From the NCBI RefSeq assembly GCF_964355755.1, contig NC_092676.1, forward strand, positions 29,122,288-29,186,287: a stretch of DNA of 64,000 nt, in the 5' to 3' direction. A model generated the notes under the pieces. The model worked only from the letters and a program-made list of their open reading frames with translations, did not search any database and was not told where the DNA came from. Within the stretch, counting starts at the first letter, position 1. Every line of letters begins with the position of its first letter. This DNA is from Antedon mediterranea. Taxonomy: Eukaryota > Echinodermata > Crinoidea > Comatulida > Antedonidae. Shown piece after piece: positions 33,001-64,000 of the stretch. A program made the position numbers and the translations under genes.

Positions 33001-33380
33001 CGTTACTTACCGATGTTTACCAGCTAGGCCTACAAAACTAAGCTAGGCCTAAAGACCGTCCACGAGAGGTCAGTCGCCGCGAGCTACCAAGGTAGTGCAT
33101 TGTTTCTCACTTTTTATCATAATTTACCATAAAACGTACATTTAAGACAAGGAATGACCTGGTTTAATGTTTTTAAAGTAATATATATATGTATTATTTT
33201 TAAAAAACGTCACAAATTGTAGGGAAGGTGTCTTTAATATTAAGATATTCTAAACTACTAACTTTCAATATTGTTTCCTCACAGGTTGGAGCTCAAGCAA
33301 ATGTATCAATGCCACAAACTTACCAGATGTCTATACCAGGACACCCCTCATTACAGAATGGAAGCTACCCACCTACCTGA
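24028..33380 (+). CDS. CECR2: CECR2 chromatin-remodelling factor with bromodomain, 12 exons
   Basis: CECR2 partners ISWI ATPases (CERF complex) and reads acetyl-lysine. Exons: 24028-24156, 24664-24770, 25050-25239, 25741-25883, 26142-26511, 26865-26951, 27225-27405, 27615-27812, 28435-28592, 28807-28867, 29353-32288, 33285-33380. All phases close; 1551 residues (human 1484). The N-terminus matches the family: [20 protein letters not shown], then [15 protein letters not shown] and [13 protein letters not shown] basic K/R/E-rich stretch follows from about residue 190, then PRRTSGRI. The bromodomain spans about 455-560, with WPF 480-482, the acetyl-lysine Asn in YNG (Asn537) and [11 protein letters not shown]. 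One large 2.9-kb exon encodes a disordered tail rich in Q, P, S, T. It contains an approximately 20-residue NLEAQ...QQEVYT repeat near 1134-1278. Paired head-to-head with ADA2, as in vertebrates. Confidence 0.96.
25490..25610 (+). mobile_element. Probable retroelement 3' end remnant in CECR2 intron
   Basis: The stretch ends GGTGAATAAAGTTGAACTTG, the kind of AATAAA plus GTTGAA tail common on invertebrate non-LTR elements. No coding part is visible, so the assignment is weak. Confidence 0.3.
26719..26835. mobile_element. CArG MITE (family A) copy 7, right end lost
   Basis: Clear left end AAAGCTCTGTCTACACTATC and TTTGACAAAAAAAGTGTGGT. No perfect CC(A/T)6GG remains. It ends about 30 bases before the CECR2 exon at 26865. 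Confidence 0.8.
27828..27945. mobile_element. Palindromic MITE family C copy
   Basis: Starts TCTTTCACACCTG and ends AAGTGTGAAAGA, with GGGGCTATGCGCCAATCGAT inside. It begins about 15 bases after the CECR2 exon ending at 27812. Confidence 0.7.
29054..29246. mobile_element. MITE family B copy
   Basis: TTAAGCTTGGTTCCCACTA and TAGTGGGAACTAAGCTTTA are inverted ends; the middle keeps GTTGACCAATGA. It lies in the CECR2 intron before the large exon. Confidence 0.85.
31130..31560 (+). repeat. CECR2: In-frame tandem repeat in the CECR2 tail
   Basis: Seven or so diverged units of 48-66 bases, each encoding a form of NLEAQxSNT...QQEVYTPP. The first three units are the most alike (AATTTAGAAGCACAGATCTC twice). 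It lies in a disordered region and is not known to me from vertebrate CECR2. Confidence 0.8.
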
Positions 33381-33727
33381 ACATGGTACATTCCAAGTGT
33401 TAATGTCAGCATTGCTTATAAACGGAATTAAATGAGTAAATTGTAGTTTTCTTATTTCCCTGATTCATTTCACAAAGTATTAATGAAATAGTGTGAGAAT
33501 CAAAAGGAGTTATAAGACCGTTTCAATCTATTGTGCTATCATCACTGCAAGATAAGGTTGTGAATATTTTAATGTAATATTAATCTTTATGCCTTGTATT
33601 GTATCGTTAAATGTTTGATTTAGATAAAAATGTGAATTCCTTTTTATATCTATCTATAATCTAAATAGAATTGTTTTAAACAGTAAATTTTTTTATAGAG
33701 AATTGCTATGGGAATATTTTTTCTAGA

Positions 33728-33733
33728 AATAAA
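33728..33733 (+). terminator. CECR2: Candidate CECR2 poly(A) signal
   Basis: AATAAA about 350 bases after the stop codon, followed by the GT-rich CTCTTTTTGTTGTTGC. A second AATAAA is near 33830 with its own GT-rich tail. Confidence 0.5.
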
Positions 33734-34137
33734 ACTCTTTTTGTTGTTGCTACAGATTTTTTTCTTAATGTATTATGCGAGTCGGGCAAAAGCTGTATAC
33801 AATATAACTGAAATGAGTTGGAATTAATTAAATAAAAGGTGTACTTTTGTTTTGTATGGGTCATGTGGATACTGTATCACCTAATAGAGAGAAGTTTAGA
33901 CGAGATGAATGCCGCTATATTAAGGAATATGGGAATTAATAGAATTCCCTATAGAATTTGTCAATTTTAATTCAATAGATTTCATTTGAAAAATAACTTA
34001 TGGTTGTACTCTATAATTGATTAATTCCAAATAATTGTTTTCTTAGATGAGAAAATGAATTGCTTTGAACTAAAGGTTCATGTAGAAATAAGGTTGCATA
34101 TTTTTAACTTTTTAGTACAGTACGATGCTGATTGCTT

Positions 34138-34294
34138 AAAGATCTGTTTACACTATCAGACTTTATGTGATGTGCCCATATACTGTATGGACATGATGAT
34201 GTCATATCATTACCATATTTGGTAAATCACTACCATATTTGGGTACATGACACTTTTTTTTGTCAAACTAGTTTGACAGTATAGACAGAGCTTA
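34138..34294. mobile_element. CArG MITE (family A) copy 8
   Basis: Left TAAAGATCTGTTTACACTAT, right TAGACAGAGCTTA. Two perfect CCATATTTGG sites produced by an internal duplication. Confidence 0.88.
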
Positions 34295-34461
34295 ATATTG
34301 TATGCTATTGAGATGGAAGGATGAATATAAATTTAAATGAATTCAGAATGTATTAAACAAGGGTGTGAAGAAGAACTGTCATAAATCGTATATCACTATT
34401 TTTCTAGAACAGTATTACAACCATCCTTCAAAGATAGATGAGATATCATTCTGAGAGAATC

Positions 34462-34589
34462 TAAATCTCTGTCTAGACTATCAAGTAGTTTGACAAAATA
34501 GTGTAGTGTTCCCATATATAGTAGTGATATGTCATCATGCCCATATATGGGCACATCACACAACTAGTTTGATTGTGTAGACAGAGCTA
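34462..34589. mobile_element. CArG MITE (family A) copy 9
   Basis: Left TAAATCTCTGTCTAGACTAT, right GTGTAGACAGAGCTA. One perfect CCATATATGG. Confidence 0.87.
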
Positions 34590-34814
34590 GATTATCAAAC
34601 TAGTTTGATGTTCCAATAAGGTTTAGTAATGTTATTATGTTTATTTTTGTTATCTTCTTATCTTAAATTATATATTAAGTGTTAGGTAAGATTCACAAAA
34701 GAATCGAAAAATGATTATCAGACTCGAAATCTGCTAGTTCCAATTCTGTTGGTTAAAACCAACGATGGTATAACTATGGCAGGTGATGTTTAAATTAGAA
34801 TAGTTGTAACCACT

Positions 34815-34955
34815 TAAGCTCTGTCTATCAAACTATGGTAGTTGACAAAAAAAGTGAAATGTTTAAATATGGTAGTAATATGACATCATCATGTCCATAT
34901 ATGGCTTCATCACATTTGTTTGTCACATAAATTTGATAGTGTAAACAGAGCTTTA
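34815..34955. mobile_element. CArG MITE (family A) copy 10
   Basis: Left TAAGCTCTGTCTATCAAACT, right TAGTGTAAACAGAGCTTT. One perfect CCATATATGG. Confidence 0.87.
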
Positions 34956-35339
34956 GATTTAATTCCTCCTTGTTCTAACACAGCAATTGACTCATGCGTT
35001 CACCCCCCCCCCCCCCCCCACCTAAGGTATTGTGTTGTGTATGGATTGTATTTTTTAGAATTTCAAATATACATGCATTGAACATTTTAATATTATAATA
35101 TTGATCAAAAGGTCCTCATTTTGGGGTAATTAGCTATTTAAACAGGCCTCTAAGGAATGTTATACTATCTCACGTACGCTTGTAGTATGAGAAAAGATCG
35201 TGTATTTTTGTATATGACTAAGGAGGGTCGAAGTACCTGTGTGTATACGTCTGGAAATAAACAATATAAAAATATATATATTTTGTAGCCTGTTTTGTTT
35301 TTAATCGTCTGAATATTAGACTTGATGACTGACCGATTT

Positions 35340-35950
35340 AAACTTAGCAATCCTAACGATGGTAAAGGTGCCCTAGGCTGAGCTAAATCAATAAAATAAA
35401 TGAAGCTCACGCCCTAAGACTAGAGCCGGTGTGTGCATCAACAATTGAGAACAACAAGGCCTAGAGATTTAACCTAGCACATTTAATAAACCTATATTTA
35501 TGTTTCTCACTTTATAGGCTATACTAAAACTTGGAGCACATTGGCAAACCAACGATAGCAGAGAGTGGCCTATGCTAAAATCAATAGAAGAAGATATTAA
35601 GATCACGCCCTAAACTAAGACTAGAGCCTGTCTAAGCAAGGAGTTAGTAACCATGTGTTACCAGTGAGCATCATGGTAACTTAGACCCAAAATTTGAAAA
35701 CAACGAGGCCTGGAGATAACCTAGCTAATTTAATCAATCTATTGGATTTATGTTACATATTTTATAGGCCATACTAAAACTTAAGGCACATTGGCAAACC
35801 AACGATAGCAGAGAGTGGCCTAGGCTAAACCAATATAAGAAATTAAGATCACGCACTAAGAGCCTGTCTCAGTAGGCCCTAGGTCTAACCGTGACGTGAA
35901 TGTGAGCGTTGAGAATTGAATTGAGAATGAGGCCTAGAGATTAACCCAGA
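35340..35950. repeat. About 240-bp tandem repeat, 2.5 units
   Basis: GGCAAACCAACGATAGCAGA, GATCACGCCCTAA, AGAGCCTGTCT and AGGCCTAGAGAT recur in order near 35540, 35780 and, diverged, 35340. Confidence 0.8.
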
Positions 35951-37269
35951 CATATTTAATTATTAATTAACTAAATTTACCTTTGCATACATGTTCGCAC
36001 TTCTTGATATATTAGTTTACAAGATGTATATAGATATATCTTCTGACAACCGTTATTATACGCACGTTTGTATCTTTCTTTCTGGGCTTACATTCAGTGT
36101 AATCCTCGCTCGTCAAAATTAAAAAGATCGTCAGACTTCCATACAATCCGGTTATGTGATTGGTCGAATGTCTAGGTTATGAGTTTTAGCGGGAATCTCG
36201 ATAGTACGCGCTGACGTACACATGCCAATTTATTTGTAGGAATGCGTAAATGGAATGCCTCTAATCAAGATGAAGGGAGGGTGAGGAAGGCGAGATGCGC
36301 GCTGAAATATACAAGAACAATACAACAACGAGAGAATATTATAATTGCTCGGTTTTATTTCATTCAAATTTGATGTACCTAGTACAAGAAGAACATAGGT
36401 TTTGTTAATACACATCTACTTTAAAACATCACATATGTAAAATGAAACGATCCATCAATGTAAAATGGACAAAAACAATATAAATATATCATCACACGGT
36501 ACGAAAGAGACACATAATTGTCGCGCACGTGCGTGTGTAAACGCTGATAATAATGATGCGTTTTTGTACGCGCGCGTCAACATTGTGTCTTTTCGTGCGC
36601 GCGTTTAGTTGGTCTCTTAACAAATACAGTATTAACACATTTCAATTCTGTAATATTATTTCTCATTAAATATATTGGTAAACGTTTTAATATGATCAGA
36701 GAAGAGTTAACTCTTCCCTGATATTATAAACATAAACACATTCTCAATATTTCTTTGCCAATTCACATCATATACTGTATTTTATAAACGCCTATATTGT
36801 ATATACATTCATACATATATAGTAAACACAAATAAATTAAATATTTAATATTTATTTAATACACTCTTTGTTTTAAAATGTTATTTTTAATCCTAAATTT
36901 TCATCAAAAGGAATAGTAATTGCATTGCATTTTATGTAATTCATAAACAAAAAATTAATTCTATTTTTCAACAACCGTGCGTATAGTAGACAAATGATAT
37001 AGCATTGTAATTGCACATAAACTATTTAACACATATTAAATATCTATTTAATATTTTATACAATAATAAATGAATATAATAATTATTTAATAAAGTATTT
37101 TTTCAAGTGGATTTACGCGTCACAGACTTTGGTATAAAATAACGTTTTTGTTAGATCATAAATCATCTTAAATATATAGCAATAATAAAAATAATTCTGT
37201 AATTACATCTGTGTTCAGTACATTAAGATATTCTTATATAACGACTACATGGCCAAGAAATTAATTTAC

Positions 37270-37660
37270 ATTAGGGGTCTTTCGATTTGCGACGACGTAG
37301 GACCTACGACGTTATATTAAGCAGGATTCCCACTAGAAACGCACGAAAGGACGTACGCGCAACGCAAGCGAGTTGACCAATAACAAGCCACTGTAATAAT
37401 CCATCGCTTGTGATTGGTCAAATCACTTATACGTTGCGTCACGTCCTTGTGTTGCGTCGCTAGTGGGAAGCAAGCTTTAATCATTTGTACGCAAGGTATG
37501 CGTTTGGTTTTGCAAATTTTGTTTGTAAGTCGTCAGACTTAATTTCTAAGTCCATGGGGCGACACTGATTCTGTATCACACACACATACGCATTCGAATC
37601 TGTTTCGAATGCACGGCGGCCGTAGTCGTAGTCATGGGTCGTCGCAAATCGAAAGCTCCC
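37270..37660. mobile_element. TIR element with a nested family B MITE
   Basis: CTTTCGATTTGCGACGAC at 37279-37296 is matched perfectly and inverted by GTCGTCGCAAATCGAAAG at 37638-37655, and similarity continues imperfectly outwards. The middle is interrupted by a complete family B MITE (37317-37479). Confidence 0.75.
37317..37479. mobile_element. MITE family B copy, nested
   Basis: CAGGATTCCCACTAGAAACG and TCGCTAGTGGGAAGCAAGCT ends. Arms contain GAGTTGACCAATAACAAGCC and TTGTGATTGGTCAAATCACT. Confidence 0.88.
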
Positions 37661-37946
37661 TATTATTTTTTCAGAACAAAACTACTCAGAAAAGCTACAA
37701 ATTATTGACACCATCGCAAAAACATTCTAAAGTTTAACTCTACTCAAAATTCCTTCTGATAATTTGAATATACTGATTGTATAATATAAATTATAAATAC
37801 GTTTAAAGAATGTTAGGATATATACAAAAAGGTATAAAGTTGAAATAAATATTTGTTATTGCTACTAAAAAGTAGCATTTATAGACCCTGCGATGCAACT
37901 AAAAAAAGATTACAATATTTGTATGATCAACAGTTTGTTTAAAAAT

Positions 37947-38106
37947 AAAGCTTGCTTCCCAATTGGACGCAACACTAATGACGTAAGAGTAACGCACGGT
38001 GAGTTTGGTAGCCAATCAGATCACGACACAATATATCATCTGAATTGTTGCTTGTTATTGGTCAACTCACTTGCTTTTTGCGTACGCCCTTTCGCGCTGC
38101 GTTTAT
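37947..38106. mobile_element. MITE family B copy, diverged
   Basis: AAAGCTTGCTTCCC left end, GGACGCAACACTAATGACGT and TTATTGGTCAACTCACTTGC inside. The right end is eroded. Confidence 0.78.
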
Positions 38107-38143
38107 AATGAAATAAAAAGTATTTCACTAATATTTTACGACT

Positions 38144-38271
38144 AAAGCTCTGTCTACTCTATCAAACTGTATGTGACAAAAAATGTGATATGCCCATATA
38201 TGGACATGTCATATTTGGGTATATCACATTTTTTTTTTCAAAAGGTTTGATAGTGTAAAGACAGGGCTTTA
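38144..38271. mobile_element. CArG MITE (family A) copy 11
   Basis: AAAGCTCTGTCTACTCTATC left; GATAGTGTAAAGACAGGGCT right. One perfect CCATATATGG. Confidence 0.88.
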
Positions 38272-38936
38272 GGATTTGGTGGTATTTTGTCGTTTTGGTA
38301 TTTTGATTCATTTGAGTAGTTTACAGTGTTTTCAATGCCAACAAAGTATATTTCAAAGACACTATTTTATTTTGTGGTATAGTTTTAAATACAAAAATTG
38401 AGATACTTTAAAAACTATTAAACAATACTACAATTGTAATAAATATAAATAATCTAATAAAGATGATGAATACTATATCTTAAAAGCTCACAATAAACAA
38501 TAATAATTTTCAATAATTTTTTTCATTTTCTGAAATACAATGAAATCACACACCTAAATAAAACACAAAACGAATCTATCCACAAAATAATAAAACAGAT
38601 TTGTGTCTTTTGTACAGAAAGGAGTCTTAAAATTTACATGATAAAATATCGAAATATGAGTTAAAATCTTAAATGATATCAAGATACTAAATATTTAAAA
38701 TCTGAAATATTTTGTATGTACACATATACAGTTATAGCATATCCATTTAATAAACATAAATTGACTTTTAAACTTTTTAAATTAGTTTTATATAATTATA
38801 TACTGTTACATAGCTTTAACATTGTGGCTAGCAGTACACATACTGTAGTAGCCCCAATGATGACATTTTGGAGAAAGTACTAGGGTTTAAAATGATACTA
38901 GCACAGTGTTGTTTTGGAGAAAATGAACTTATTATT

Positions 38937-39163
38937 AAAGCTTGGTTCCCACTAGCGACACAACAAAGGACGTAACGCAGCGCAAGCGATTTGACCAATT
39001 ACAGGCGATGAATTATTTGAGACACAATGCAAGGACGTACGAGCAAAGCAAGTGAGTTGACCAATGACAAGCCACTGTTTGAATAGTCCATCGCTTGTGA
39101 TTGGTCAAATCACTTACATTGTGTTACGTCCTTGCGTTGTGTCGCTAGTGGGAACCAAGATTT
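38937..39163. mobile_element. MITE family B copy with internal duplication
   Basis: AAAGCTTGGTTCCCACTAGC and GCTAGTGGGAACCAAG ends. The left arm is present twice (38945-39010 and 39013-39075), which makes it longer than the other copies. Confidence 0.88.
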
Positions 39164-39210
39164 AGCATCGACCATGGTAAGCCTCCCCCCCCCCCCCCTT
39201 CTAAAGCAGT

Positions 39211-39302
39211 AAAGCTCTGTCTACAATCAAATCCTATGCGACAAAAAAATGTGATATCACTACCATATTTGGGCACACACAGTACTGTACATATGGTAGT
39301 AG
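39211..39302. mobile_element. CArG MITE (family A) copy 12, truncated
   Basis: AAAGCTCTGTCTACAATCAA left end and one CCATATTTGG; the right end is missing. Confidence 0.75.
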
Positions 39303-40184
39303 TGAGAGTAAATACAGTATAATGTTACTGCTGCCACAATATCAAATCTATTGATTCTGAATTCATACACGAAAATTGCCATACTCCTTGAGCAGTTTCA
39401 TGGAAGAGTATTATAACAATAGTTTGATCATTTTTTAAAGAATTCTATCAATCGCTTCATATTTGTGAATGTTACAATTACAAGAGGAAGCTGATATTAA
39501 TTTGAGGTAAATGTTTCTAAACAACTTCTACATAAAATTTGAAGTTTGGTTTACAAAATTGTCTACATTTTTTTTCACACTACCATTTAAACAGGAGGTA
39601 GGAACCAGACAGAAACCTATTCTTGCAACACCTCATCAATCCACAAGATAATTTAAATATATCTAATCAAAACAAGACAGACAATAGCTTGGGAAAGTGT
39701 ATCACTTTGTTTAACTAAAAGCACGGATGGCGAAGATTAATGAATACAACCAATGGTCAAATATCCTACATTGTTTCCTTGCAATAACTAACTGTAAAGG
39801 AAATGTTTTTAAATTAAAATGATCGTAACATATTTTTAAAACATTTGTTCATGTATTATTAGATAATCCTGTTTCACAAGATCATGATAATTAATGTGCT
39901 CTCTGAGAGCACGTTAGCAAGAATTAACATGAACTAAGAAGATTATGTTATATTAACTTCTTGTGAACAACTACTCATTAACATTTTGTTTATGTTTTCC
40001 TGTTTGTATATATTGCTCATTATGGCAAAATAATGTCCAAAACACCTAAAACATGATTATTTGATGTGATATCATGTATTTTACCTACAATAAATCATAC
40101 ATCATCTTTATTCACAATGATTATCTCCATTCTAATCATTGTCATTTTATCAGTACATCTCAAAGTATCTAAATATGCCTAGTA

Positions 40185-40340
40185 TCATAGACAATACCAC
40201 GATATAGCACCACATGTGCTTCACATGTCACAGCATAGTATTATAGACAATAACGTAACTTTTAACCTAACCTTACATAATACATCACATGTGATACACA
40301 TGAGATGCTGTATCATGGTATTTTTCTATGATACTGACAA
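40185..40340. mobile_element. Palindromic element, family D copy
   Basis: TAGTATCATAGACAATACCA on the left, mirrored by GGTATTTTTCTATGATACTG on the right, with CACATGTG-type sites in both halves (GCACCACATGTGC, CATCACATGTGATAC). Confidence 0.65.
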
Positions 40341-41335
40341 GACAAACAAACCGGGCCAAAGTTTTCGGAAGGTGTAGTTTTTGGGAAAGAAATACAGAAA
40401 AATGTAATTATATTAAATGATTTAAAGGTATAATATAATATACTGTATGTACAATGTATACACACAAGACAATGAATTAATGTTGTATGTTAATTAAAAT
40501 AAAATTATAAGTATTTTTAGCTTCCATAGAGTATATTACAATATAAATACAATCTATATATAAAATAACAAAATTAATAAATACAGATAAAAAAAAAGTT
40601 TCCTATTGTAGAAAATTAATTTTTAAAAAAAGAAATAGATTAAAAAAAGAAAGATTAAAACTAATTTTAACGGAATAGCACCGATGAACATTTATAGGAA
40701 ATAGCACAGAATAACAACACCGGATGCTCCTGATTGGACGTTTTCAGGATAGTGAGGGAATACTTCAAACATCTTAATGAAAGTCAAAATCTTTCTTTGA
40801 GCACTGTTACATTCCTCTATAGTAGACAAAGTAAACAAAGTTTCACGAGTTTTATCAGGACACTTTTTGTAGTCAGATTAGGGAAACTTAATCTTTTATT
40901 TGCAATTACCTTTAAAAAACAAACATTGGATTTCTTTTGTGAAGCAGTATTATTAAGTTATTGCAATTAAAAGAAACTTCAAAGCATCTAAAATTTATTA
41001 TTGCTACTTAAAAAAAAATTTATCGTACAAAACATATAAAATAAGTAGTGGTGGAGAAACTGGAATTAAATTACCAACAATTTAAAGAAGAAAATTGAGT
41101 TGAAATAGTGCTTCTTATGGCATTTTGACCCATTGCTAGCACATTACCTTCTGGTTACAGGGAACATATTCTTTTCTGAATAACCTATCTGCTTTACAAT
41201 AACACTTATTATTCATATACTACAGTGAGAGACCTTTTCTGATTATTCTACAACATTTAGCAGCTAACAGCCCTGAATTCATACATATTGCATCGTGTAG
41301 CTGTTAGCCAAACAGTTTTGATCAATTCAATGGCG

Positions 41336-64000
<22,665 letters not shown>

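Larger units (their letters stand above)
33381..41335. other. 8-kb gene-free region between CECR2 and BRSK
   Basis: Includes the CECR2 3' UTR (poly(A) candidate at 33728) and the BRSK 3' UTR on the far side. No coding exon could be supported. It holds five CArG MITEs, three family B MITEs, a TIR element at 37270-37660, a 240-bp tandem repeat at 35340-35950 and C tracts near 35006 and 39185. Confidence 0.7.

Overview
The window is intron-rich, AT-rich animal nuclear DNA, most likely from a marine invertebrate deuterostome, with an echinoderm as the best guess. The reasons are a tandem cluster of single-exon rhodopsin-type GPCR genes (echinoderms have large lineage-specific sets of these), tRNA-derived SINEs with an ATAAATGTGGTATTATTATT-type tail, many short palindromic transposons, and four genes that are recognisably orthologous to vertebrate genes. 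The species cannot be fixed from sequence alone.

Layout. (1) 1-6256, minus strand: GPCR array of two alternating subtypes. A 2.3 kb two-gene block is duplicated in tandem. Three genes look intact (1929-2765, 4205-5041, 5399-6256) and two are broken (1-391, 3145-3970). (2) 6257-9516: transposon and simple-repeat spacer holding a tRNA-derived SINE. (3) 9517-17673, plus: CLN3 (battenin), 13 shared coding exons behind two alternative first exons. (4) 19644-23531, minus: ADA2/ADGF, a secreted adenosine deaminase, 8 exons with the full metal-binding set. It is tail-to-tail with CLN3. (5) 24028-33380, plus: CECR2, 12 exons, with DDT-type N-terminus, bromodomain and a long disordered tail. It is head-to-head with ADA2 across about 500 bp, the same arrangement as ADA2/CECR2 on human 22q11. 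(6) 33381-41335: about 8 kb of gene-free DNA full of palindromic elements. (7) 41336-62610, minus: the 3' twelve coding exons of a BRSK/SAD-family kinase, from the catalytic loop to the stop codon. The upstream kinase exons lie beyond the right edge. Its introns hold a 5'-truncated LINE and at least eight minisatellite arrays.

The exon chains of CLN3, ADA2, CECR2 and BRSK were built by hand from splice sites, and reading phase closes across every junction. This is the main support for the calls. The genes do not form one pathway: CLN3 is a lysosomal membrane protein, ADA2 an extracellular or lysosomal purine enzyme, CECR2 a chromatin-remodelling subunit, and BRSK a neuronal polarity and AMPK-related kinase. 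Their shared feature is the transposon load. One palindromic MITE family (about 18 copies here) carries SRF-type CArG boxes, CC(A/T)6GG, at its core, and several copies lie within tens of bases of exons. A second family (7 copies) carries CCAAT/ATTGG and ACGTC motifs in both arms.
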